Source: JBDHZK01 sp039811865 (GTDB lineage Bacteria; Actinomycetota; Actinomycetes; Propionibacteriales; Propionibacteriaceae). Taken from it: a stretch of 11,238 nucleotides of DNA. The notes under the pieces were generated by a model. It worked only from the letters and a program-made list of their open reading frames with translations. It ran no database searches and was not told where the DNA came from. The DNA lies in assembly GCA_039811865.1 (NCBI GenBank), contig JBDHZK010000087.1:1-11238 (forward strand), written 5' to 3'. The number at the start of each line of letters is the position of its first letter. The stretch's first letter is position 1. The position numbers and the translations under genes were made by a program. Below are positions 1-5,573 of this stretch, piece after piece.

Positions 1-31
1 GCGCCTGGTCGCCACCTTGGACGCCCGTTAG
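1..31 (+). CDS. possible C-terminal end of a rightward gene (partial)
   Basis: Reading from base 2, nine codons (R-L-V-A-T-L-D-A-R) run into a TAG stop at 29-31. Third positions in this frame are mostly G or C, as in the confirmed genes, while the other two forward frames look less coding-like. The stop sits just before a hairpin and a convergent glycosyltransferase gene, a layout repeated at the other convergent junction of this window. The fragment is too short to assign a family. It could equally be intergenic sequence that happens to be open. Confidence 0.35.
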   Translation, partial: RLVATLDAR

Positions 32-45
32 CCCCGGCGGGGGCT
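30..45. terminator. short GC hairpin at a convergent gene junction
   Basis: AGCCCC (30-35) and GGGGCT (40-45) are perfect complements around a 4-base loop. The stem overlaps the last two bases of the putative rightward stop (TAG 29-31) and the stop of the leftward glycosyltransferase (45-47). No T-run follows on either strand, so it would be a weak or factor-assisted terminator, or a 3'-end stabilising hairpin. A 6-bp GC stem can occur by chance in DNA this GC-rich. Confidence 0.35.
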
Positions 46-1187
46 CACTCCACCGCGGCGACGATGCCGGACGCGTACCGCTCGGCGGAGAAGTGATCGG
101 CCACGACGGCCACATCGGCCAGCGCCTTGGCGCGATAGCCGGGCCACTCAGCCACGATCCGCGCGATCGCATCGGCCAGTGCGCCCGCATCCTGCGGCGG
201 CACTAGGACGACGGCGCTCGCGTGCGCGCTGGCCTCCTTGAGCCCGGCGATGTCGCTGACGACCTGCGGGCGCGCCGCCAGGGACGCCTCCACCGCAACG
301 TTGCCGAACGGCTCGTCCACGGTCGAGGGCACCAGCCAGATGTCGGCTTGCGCCGCCTGGGCCCAGACGTCGTCCACGAAACCCAGGAACGTGACTCGCT
401 CGCTCAGGCCCAGCTCGTCCACGCGGGCTCGCAGCCGTTCCTCGTAAGCCTCGTTGCCGGGGAACACGGCGCCGGCCAGCGTCAGGGACGCCGTCACGCC
501 GGCCTCGCGCAGCCTGCCGAGCGCGTCCACGGCGACGTGCGGCCCCTTGCGCTCGGATAGACGACCCACGAACAGCAGGCGGACGGGCCCCTCCACAGCC
601 TCGCGCGGGGGAACGACGTGGGGCGGCCCCGCCACCTCGTTGTAGACGATCCGCGTGCGCCGCGCCGCCCGCGGCGCCTCGCGCCGCACCACGCCAAGGC
701 TGAACCGGCTGTTGATCAGGCACCGGTCCGCGAGCGCGAGCGGGGCGTAGAGCGCCTTGCGGACCAGCGGGTGCACCGACGCCTCGGCCTCGTGAATATG
801 GCACACGACGCGAGTCCGGGCGGCCCGACCCAGCACAAACCACAGCGGTGCGGTCAAGGTGTTGACGATCATCGTTTGCGGCCGGACGCTCCGCAGCAGC
901 TTCCAGGCGGGCGCCCCTTGCCGCACGGCCTGTCCGGCAAGCTGCACCAGCCCGACCGGGCTCAGGTAGCGCTTGCGCAGCACCGGTGTCGGGCAGACGA
1001 CCACCGCCGCCCCGGTCCGTTCGATCATCGAGACCAGTGGGCCGTCGGCGCCGAGCGCGACGACCACCCGGCGTCCGCTGCCGATGAGGGCGGCGGCAGT
1101 GGCGACAACCATCCGGTCGGAGCCATACAGCTCGGCGCCGGGGCTGACGATCAGGACGGTCCGCTGCGGCGGATCAGGCCGGCGCAC
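45..1187 (-). CDS. GT4-family glycosyltransferase
   Basis: This 380-residue protein has the two-lobed GT-B fold of family 4 glycosyltransferases, cytoplasmic enzymes that move a sugar from a nucleotide donor to a lipid-linked or glycan acceptor with retention. The N-terminal lobe starts with a hydrophobic strand and an acceptor-side loop (GAELYGSDR, residues 17-25). The C-terminal lobe starts at VGRLSERKG (207-215). The EX7E donor-binding motif is intact as E292 (in DEPFGN) and E300. There is no signal peptide or clear membrane helix. The GTG start (1185-1187) follows the TAG stop of the upstream glycosyltransferase (1188-1190) with no gap and has no good ribosome site of its own, so translational coupling is likely. 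Donor and acceptor cannot be read from sequence. The family call is secure; a role in exopolysaccharide or surface glycan assembly is inferred from the neighbouring enzyme. Confidence 0.93.
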   Translation of the reverse strand: MRRPDPPQRTVLIVSPGAELYGSDRMVVATAAALIGSGRRVVVALGADGPLVSMIERTGAAVVVCPTPVLRKRYLSPVGLVQLAGQAVRQGAPAWKLLRSVRPQTMIVNTLTAPLWFVLGRAARTRVVCHIHEAEASVHPLVRKALYAPLALADRCLINSRFSLGVVRREAPRAARRTRIVYNEVAGPPHVVPPREAVEGPVRLLFVGRLSERKGPHVAVDALGRLREAGVTASLTLAGAVFPGNEAYEERLRARVDELGLSERVTFLGFVDDVWAQAAQADIWLVPSTVDEPFGNVAVEASLAARPQVVSDIAGLKEASAHASAVVLVPPQDAGALADAIARIVAEWPGYRAKALADVAVVADHFSAERYASGIVAAVE

Positions 1188-2336
1188 CTAGCTCGTCCGG
1201 GCCTCGACGCGGGCGCGCCGCGGGCTAGGGGTGACGTTGGCGTACCGGGCCAGCAGCGCCTCGTACTCGCCGGCCACCTTCGTCCAGGTGAACTCCTTGC
1301 GGTAGCGGGCGAAGCTGGCGGCCGACATGCGAGCGATCTCGGCGGGATCGCCGAGCAGCCGATCGAGGATCTCCGCGACGTCCTGGGCGGTCTTGAAGTA
1401 GGCGGCGTCGGGGCCGGCCGTCCATCGGTTGTAGGCGTTGTCGTGGGCCAGGACGGCGTTGGCACAACCCATCGCCTCGACCAGGGACGGGTTCGTGCCG
1501 CCCACGGTGTGCCCGTGCAGATAGAGCGCCGAATGCTTGCGCAGCGCGCGGATTCGGCCCGCATCGTAGATGGGGCCCGGAAAGATGACCTCGTCGCTGG
1601 CCGCGTCGGCGACGGCCCGGTGGTAAGCGTCTTTCTCAGGCGTGTGCGCGCCGACGACCACCAGCTTGTACCCGCGCTTGGCGGCGGAGAAGCCCTCCAC
1701 CAGTTCGAGAATCGAGTTCTCCAGGATGTGCCGGCAGATGATCGTCAGGAACTTGCCGGGTTCCAGCCCCAGGTCCGCAAGCGGCGCCGGGTCGGCCTCG
1801 AGGACCTCTGGGGCGCCGTAGGAGATCATCGAGATCTTCCTGGCCGGCGCCCGGGTCTGCAGGTACTTCTCGATGACGGGGTGATCGGCGATCAGGTGGT
1901 CGGCCATCCAGGCCGCGATCCGCTCGTTTGCGTACAAGAACACCCGCCGCGCGAACCCCCAGCGCTTTCGCGACCATTCGATGCCGTCCATATTGAAGAC
2001 CAGCGGGGTTCCACGAAGCTTTTGGATCAGGTTGAAAACCGCGGTGTTGTAACCGAAGACCACGGTCAGATCACGGTGTTTGGCGGCGTGCCGGGTGGCG
2101 ATCACGTCGAACACGGCGGTGCCGCGCCAATCGGTCTGCGACACGGGGATCAGCACACGTTCGATGCCGCGCCAGTGGTCGGTCACGACCGGGCCGCGGC
2201 CTTCCTCTTGGCAATAGACCACGACTCTCCACCCGTGATCGACCAGGTAGAGGCCCACGTGCTCGACTGCGGTTTCGAAGCCGCCGTAGCTCGCGGGCAC
2301 GCCGCGAGTGCCGAGCATTCGGACAGTTCTGGTCAC
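1188..2336 (-). CDS. DUF1972-type glycosyltransferase (rhamnosyltransferase-like)
   Basis: This 382-residue GT-B glycosyltransferase has an N-terminal DUF1972 domain, best known from rhamnosyl- and other sugar transferases of O-antigen and exopolysaccharide clusters. Diagnostic motifs are MLGTRGVPASYGGFET (7-22), NMDGIEWSRKRW (115-126) and, in the donor lobe, HGHTVGGTNPSLVEAMG (274-290) with the catalytic-region Glu at 287. No membrane helix is seen, so it is cytosolic and probably acts at the inner face of the membrane on a lipid-linked acceptor. The chosen GTG start (2334-2336) has GGAG only about 12 bases upstream, which is weak. An ATG six codons later (M7, in MLGTRG) is a realistic alternative, but family members usually carry a few residues before this motif. 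It is the first gene of a leftward pair and drives the next gene by direct abutment. The sugar specificity is unknown. Confidence 0.94.
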   Translation of the reverse strand: MTRTVRMLGTRGVPASYGGFETAVEHVGLYLVDHGWRVVVYCQEEGRGPVVTDHWRGIERVLIPVSQTDWRGTAVFDVIATRHAAKHRDLTVVFGYNTAVFNLIQKLRGTPLVFNMDGIEWSRKRWGFARRVFLYANERIAAWMADHLIADHPVIEKYLQTRAPARKISMISYGAPEVLEADPAPLADLGLEPGKFLTIICRHILENSILELVEGFSAAKRGYKLVVVGAHTPEKDAYHRAVADAASDEVIFPGPIYDAGRIRALRKHSALYLHGHTVGGTNPSLVEAMGCANAVLAHDNAYNRWTAGPDAAYFKTAQDVAEILDRLLGDPAEIARMSAASFARYRKEFTWTKVAGEYEALLARYANVTPSPRRARVEARTS

Positions 2337-2372
2337 GGCGAGGTCGTACTCCAGTCAAGGCGGCGATGCCCT

Positions 2373-2384
2373 AGCGGGCCCGCT
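2373..2384. promoter_or_regulatory. 12-bp palindrome in the divergent promoter region
   Basis: AGCGGGCCCGCT is a perfect palindrome inside the 161-base region between the leftward glycosyltransferase and the rightward DinB/AAA operon. It lies about 37 bases upstream of the glycosyltransferase start and about 113 bases upstream of the DinB-like start. It could be an operator for a dimeric regulator. Because the sequence is made mainly of G and C, chance is a serious alternative. I see no convincing -35/-10 pair for either direction in this region. Confidence 0.22.
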
Positions 2385-2497
2385 CACTGTATCCCGGCCG
2401 GTAGCTAGTGACGATTCCGCGAGATGGTTTCTGAGGAAATGCTTAGTCCCGCGTCGCGAGACTGGCTCAACCGACTCCCCCCGGGCAGGCTGGAGGC

Positions 2498-3031
2498 ATG
2501 ACGCAACCCGCCGCACCGCCCAGCGATGACCGTGACTGGACCTACGTAATCACCGACGGATGCGCCGAGTGCGGATTCGTCCCCCGGCCGGCTACTGCGA
2601 CGGCCGAGACGCTGCGCGCCGCGATTGCGCCGTGGCGCGACGTCCTCGCCCGCCCCGGCGTCGCGACCCGGCCGGAGCCGCTCGTCTGGTCCCCGCTGGA
2701 ATACGGCTGCCATGTGCGGGACGTGTGCCGCAAGTTCGACGAGCGAGTGCGCCTGATGCTCGATCGGGACGACCCGGGCTTCGCCAACTGGGACCAGGAC
2801 GCCGCCGCGATCCAGGGCCAGTACCACCGGCAGGACCCAGAACTCGTTGCCATTGAGTTCGCGGAGGCCGCGCAGTCCTTCGCCGACCTGCTCGACACCA
2901 TCGCCGGCGAACAGTGGGAGCGCACCGGCCGGCGCAGCAACGGTTCGTTCTTCACGGTGGGGACGCTCGCCGTCTACTTCAGCCACGACATCGAGCACCA
3001 CCTCCACGATGTCGGCGTCGAGCGGAGTTGA
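2498..3031 (+). CDS. DinB-fold family protein (putative metal-dependent)
   Basis: This 177-residue soluble protein belongs to the DinB/YfiT-like four-helix-bundle superfamily, whose members include thiol-dependent S-transferases and many uncharacterised proteins. It is unrelated to DNA polymerase IV, which shares the name DinB. Visible marks are the N-terminal CAECGF segment (24-29, a possible CxxC site), SPLEYGCHVRDVCRKFDER (67-85) with a His likely to be the first metal ligand, FANWDQDA (93-100), and a C-terminal HDIEHHLHDV (164-173) that supplies the second His pair. A bundle with three His ligands is the usual metal site of the fold. The ATG start follows GGAGG with a single-base gap, while GGGCAGG lies further upstream; no other start is evident. 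The gene stops 2 bases before the AAA gene, so the two are surely cotranscribed. The substrate is unknown, and the operon link to the AAA genes may be only regulatory. Confidence 0.9.
   Translation: MTQPAAPPSDDRDWTYVITDGCAECGFVPRPATATAETLRAAIAPWRDVLARPGVATRPEPLVWSPLEYGCHVRDVCRKFDERVRLMLDRDDPGFANWDQDAAAIQGQYHRQDPELVAIEFAEAAQSFADLLDTIAGEQWERTGRRSNGSFFTVGTLAVYFSHDIEHHLHDVGVERS
3024..3027 (+). promoter_or_regulatory. ribosome binding site that fixes the AAA ATPase start
   Basis: GGAG lies 6 bases before the ATG at 3034, inside the last codons of the DinB-like gene. It supports that ATG over an in-frame ATG at 2914, which would overlap the DinB-like gene by about 118 bases and add a 40-residue Arg/Pro-rich stretch that looks like out-of-frame translation. 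Confidence 0.7.
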
Positions 3032-3033
3032 GC

Positions 3034-4284
3034 ATGTCCGACGAGGCGCTGATCGAGAGCCTGGAGCGGGCCCTTGAGGCCGCGCCCGCGGACGTCCCGC
3101 TCCGCCTGCACCTGATCGAACTGCTGGTTCGCAATCAGTCCCTCACCAAGGCGGTCTTCCACGTAGCCACCGTCTTGCAGTACGACCCGAAAAACCCGCG
3201 AGCCCACGAGTTGCTGGCGCAGGCGGCCGGCTCAGCGCGCCCGGCCCCGAGCGTCCCGGCAGGGGACGCAGGGGCGGGATCCGGCGGCTCGGAGGACGCA
3301 CCCCGATCACGTCCGACCAACCCGGGCTTCGACTGGGACGCTGCCGAAGCCGAACTGGACGGCCCCGAGCCCATGTTCGTCGGCGGTTCCGAGCCGCCCA
3401 ACCACGTCTGGGGGGCGGAGCGCGTCGGGATCACCCTGGCCGACGTCGGCGGGCTCGCGGAGGTGAAGGAACGCCTCGAGATGGCCTTTCTGGCGCCGCT
3501 GAAGAATCCCGGCCTGCGCCAGCTTTACGGCAAGAGCCTGCGCGGGGGGCTGTTGCTCTACGGCCCGCCGGGGTGCGGCAAGACGTACCTCGCTCGCGCC
3601 CTGGCCGGGGAACTCGGCGCCCAGTTCATCTCGGTGGGGCTGGAGGAGATCCTCGACATGTGGCTCGGTAACACCGAGAAGAATGTGCACGAGCTGTTCG
3701 CCTCGGCCCGTCAGGCAGCCCCGGCCGTCGTCTTCTTGGACGAGGTCGACGCGCTCGGTCAGCGCCGCTCGCGCGCCAACGCGAACTCGATGCGGGGAGC
3801 CGTCAACCAGTTGCTCACCGAGTTGGACGGAGTGAGCGCCGACAACGAGGGCGTTTTCGTGGTGGCCGCGACGAACCAGCCTTGGGACGTCGACCCGGCC
3901 CTGCGGCGTCCCGGTCGGCTCGACCGCACCGTGTTCGTCCAGCCGCCGGACGCGCCCGCCCGGGCAGCGATCTTCCGGTTGCACCTGTCCAGGCGTCCGG
4001 TCAGCGGCGTGGACGTCGACAAGCTCGCCAAGCTGACCGCCGGACGAAGCGGTGCCGACATCGCCCATATCTGCGAGTCGGCGGCCGAGCTGGCCCTGCG
4101 CGACGCGATTCGCAGCGGCGCGGTCCGGATGATCACGATGGGCGATCTGGAGGAAGCCGCGCGCGGGGTGCCGTCCTCGATCGGAGAGTGGCTGCGCTCG
4201 GCCCGCAACGTCGTCAACTACGGCGACCCGGCGGGCAGCTACGCCGAGCTGAAGGCCTATCTGCGCAAAGAGCGCCTGCTGTGA
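3034..4284 (+). CDS. TPR-AAA ATPase (Vps4/Cdc48-like classical AAA)
   Basis: This 416-residue protein combines a short N-terminal TPR-like helical hairpin region (about 4-65), a flexible Gly/Ser/Pro and acidic linker (66-125) and one classical AAA module (about 132-375). Seen directly are Walker A GPPGCGKT (177-184), Walker B VVFLDEVD (232-239), sensor-1 Asn281, the second region of homology with likely arginine fingers R292 and R295 (RRPGRLDR), and the sensor-2 helix GRSGAD (337-342). The likely pore-loop-1 is MWLG (209-212), a Trp-hydrophobic-Gly form typical of katanin/spastin/Vps4 rather than FtsH. A C-terminal segment, SIGEWLRSARN...YGDPAGSYAELKAYL (382-410), resembles the tail of Vps4-like proteins. 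No protease domain or membrane helix is present. It should form a ring, probably a hexamer, that threads or remodels protein. It sits 2 bases after the DinB-like gene and upstream of two membrane-protein genes, which suggests a membrane-associated substrate. EccA of type VII secretion is also TPR-AAA but has a different AAA clade. Confidence 0.94.
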   Translation: MSDEALIESLERALEAAPADVPLRLHLIELLVRNQSLTKAVFHVATVLQYDPKNPRAHELLAQAAGSARPAPSVPAGDAGAGSGGSEDAPRSRPTNPGFDWDAAEAELDGPEPMFVGGSEPPNHVWGAERVGITLADVGGLAEVKERLEMAFLAPLKNPGLRQLYGKSLRGGLLLYGPPGCGKTYLARALAGELGAQFISVGLEEILDMWLGNTEKNVHELFASARQAAPAVVFLDEVDALGQRRSRANANSMRGAVNQLLTELDGVSADNEGVFVVAATNQPWDVDPALRRPGRLDRTVFVQPPDAPARAAIFRLHLSRRPVSGVDVDKLAKLTAGRSGADIAHICESAAELALRDAIRSGAVRMITMGDLEEAARGVPSSIGEWLRSARNVVNYGDPAGSYAELKAYLRKERLL

Positions 4285-4312
4285 CGGTCCGGGCAACGAC
4301 CTGGTCGGCGCT

Positions 4313-4318
4313 GGGGGG
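4313..4318 (+). promoter_or_regulatory. G-rich ribosome binding site for the small membrane protein
   Basis: A run of six G lies 6 bases before GTG 4325 in the 40-base gap after the AAA gene. The frame is open further upstream, but no other ATG or GTG precedes 4325, so this site supports both the reality and the start of the 56-residue gene. Confidence 0.45.
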
Positions 4319-4324
4319 CGGTCC

Positions 4325-4495
4325 GTGACCATCGTCATCATCATGTCTTTCGCGCTGGGCGCCGTCTTCGTCCTGTTCATGCTGGGCGCGCTGGGACAGC
4401 CGTTGTCCGTGGTCAACTTGGTTACCGGGGCCATCGAGTTGGCGATCGCCGTACCGATTTGGTTCCCGACCGTGATGCGCAACGGTAGGCGATGA
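4325..4495 (+). CDS. 56-residue two-helix membrane microprotein
   Basis: A GTG-started frame of 56 codons ends in TGA at 4493-4495. The TGA overlaps the ATG of the next gene as ATGA, the usual sign of translational coupling. The product is almost entirely hydrophobic: helix 1 covers about residues 2-22 (rich in I, V, F, L, M), a short GQPLSVVN turn follows, helix 2 spans about 31-50 (AIELAIAVPIWFPTV), and a basic tail MRNGRR (51-56) should stay in the cytosol. A hairpin topology with both ends inside is the simplest model. I recognise no family. Its place between a soluble AAA ATPase and a TPR membrane protein suggests an accessory subunit, for example a membrane anchor or regulator of that pair. 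Support is the G-run ribosome site, the ATGA overlap and the hydrophobic periodicity. An automated caller may miss it because of its length. Confidence 0.7.
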   Translation: MTIVIIMSFALGAVFVLFMLGALGQPLSVVNLVTGAIELAIAVPIWFPTVMRNGRR

Positions 4496-5562
4496 CCGAG
4501 GAGCCGGACGTCGTGATTCGGGCGGCGCTGCTCATCGACGCCAGGCGTCCCCAGGAAGCGCTGGCTCTGTTGGGGCCTGCCCTGGCGGCCGATCCGAGCG
4601 CGGATCTCTACTCCCTGGCGGCAGCGGCCCACAACCAGCTAGGGCGGCATCGAGAGGCGCTGGACAACGTCGGCTCGGCGCTGGCCCTGGACCCCACGCA
4701 CCTGTTGGCCATGGTCCGCGGGGCCGCCGGGGCCCGGGCGCTGGGCGACAGCGAGGAGGCACTGCGGCTAGCGGGCCTCGCCGTGGAGCATCACCCCAGC
4801 AGCGTCGACGCGCACATCGCCATGGCCTACGGGCTCGTCGCGGCGAGGCGCTCCACCGCGCTGGCCGCGGCGCGCGAAGCCGTGCGGCTGGCTCCGGACG
4901 CCTGGCAAGCTCATTTCGTCCTCGGCTGGGCCGGCCTGGCGTTCTATGACTTCGCTCTGGCCGAACGGGCGTTCAAAGAGGTGCTGCACCTTCGTCCCGA
5001 CCATCCCGCGGCGATGAACAACCTCGCGCTCGCCCGGTTGGAACGCGGTGAACTGCGTGGCGTCGCCGCCGGATTCGCCGACGCGCTCGCGGCCGATGCT
5101 CAGCTCGAAAAGCCCATCGGCAACCTCATGGGGTTGGGCCGGACGGCCCTGCGACCGGCCCACATCGGCCTGACGATCACTTGGTCGGTGCAGTGGGTTC
5201 TGCTCGACCTCGCTCATCGTCCCGGTCAGCCAATCCCAACCGGCGTCGCGGCTTCGGTGACTTGGTGGCTGCTGGGCGCCTCGGCGGTGGCGTTGTTGGC
5301 CGGCATCGGGGCACTCGCGGCCGCCTGGCCGCGGCGCCTTTGGAGCGTGCTGGCGTCCCTGCCGGTGCGCGATCCGGTGCTGTCGGTCTGCGTGCTCGGC
5401 CAGGGCGCCGTCAGCGCCGCGATCGCGACGGCGGCGCTGACCGCCATCGTCCAGTGGAACTGGGTCGCCGGCGTCCTGCTTTGGGCGCTGATCTTTCCCC
5501 TGTGGCACCGCACGTTTCTGCGGCGCCGCGATCGCCCGCCGCGTGGCCGGTCCGCCCACTGA
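4492..5562 (+). CDS. TPR protein with C-terminal multi-helix membrane domain
   Basis: This 356-residue protein has two halves. Residues about 5-205 are tandem tetratricopeptide-like helix pairs, recognisable by repeated spacing of small and large hydrophobic residues followed by DP or APD turns (PSADLYSLAAAAHNQLGR 35-52, HPSSVDAHIAMAYGLVAARR 101-120, APDAWQAHFVLGWAGLA 134-150, HPAAMNNLALARLERGE 171-187). From about 224 there are four hydrophobic spans (about 224-241, 258-280, 296-320, 326-344), then a strongly basic tail (HRTFLRRRDRPPRGR) that favours a cytosolic C-terminus. No signal peptide is seen, so the TPR half should face the cytosol, where it could bind the AAA ATPase or its client. 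The ATG overlaps the microprotein stop as ATGA and has GGTAGG just upstream. The gene ends 7 bases from the stop of the convergent oxidoreductase. It looks like the membrane receptor or scaffold of the operon. The biochemical role is unknown. Confidence 0.9.
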   Translation: MTEEPDVVIRAALLIDARRPQEALALLGPALAADPSADLYSLAAAAHNQLGRHREALDNVGSALALDPTHLLAMVRGAAGARALGDSEEALRLAGLAVEHHPSSVDAHIAMAYGLVAARRSTALAAAREAVRLAPDAWQAHFVLGWAGLAFYDFALAERAFKEVLHLRPDHPAAMNNLALARLERGELRGVAAGFADALAADAQLEKPIGNLMGLGRTALRPAHIGLTITWSVQWVLLDLAHRPGQPIPTGVAASVTWWLLGASAVALLAGIGALAAAWPRRLWSVLASLPVRDPVLSVCVLGQGAVSAAIATAALTAIVQWNWVAGVLLWALIFPLWHRTFLRRRDRPPRGRSAH

Positions 5563-5573
5563 CCTGCGGTCAG
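5559..5573. terminator. hairpin containing both stop codons of convergent genes
   Basis: CTGACC (5559-5564) and GGTCAG (5568-5573) are perfect complements around a 3-base loop. The rightward stop TGA (5560-5562) and the leftward stop, TCA on the + strand (5570-5572), lie at mirror positions in the two arms. The arrangement could act as a bidirectional terminator or 3'-end stabiliser in the 7-base gap. There is no T-run, and the stem is short and lies partly in coding sequence, so a strong intrinsic terminator is unlikely. Confidence 0.4.

Noticed and set aside
2337..2360. TTGACT on the minus strand as a -35 box for the glycosyltransferase pair
   Set aside because: A matching -10 would fall at or inside the start codon, leaving no room for a leader, and no -10-like hexamer is present there.
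618..2408. Long rightward open frame of about 596 codons across the glycosyltransferase genes
   Set aside because: It runs antisense to two proteins with clear catalytic motifs. High GC content keeps antisense frames open, and its translation is a low-complexity R/G/H/D-rich sequence with no domain pattern.
2498..3031. Reading DinB as DNA polymerase IV
   Set aside because: The protein is 177 residues with a four-helix-bundle His pattern; Y-family polymerases are about 350 residues and have different motifs.
2914..3033. Forty-codon upstream extension of the AAA gene
   Set aside because: It overlaps the DinB-like gene and reads as shifted-frame sequence; ATG 3034 has a good ribosome site and begins a proper helical domain.
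3034..4284. FtsH-type membrane protease
   Set aside because: There is no N-terminal membrane helix and no HExxH zinc protease domain after the AAA core.
3307..4632. Leftward frame of about 441 codons opposite the AAA gene
   Set aside because: It is antisense to intact Walker A and B and SRH motifs of the AAA protein, and its own translation shows no family features.
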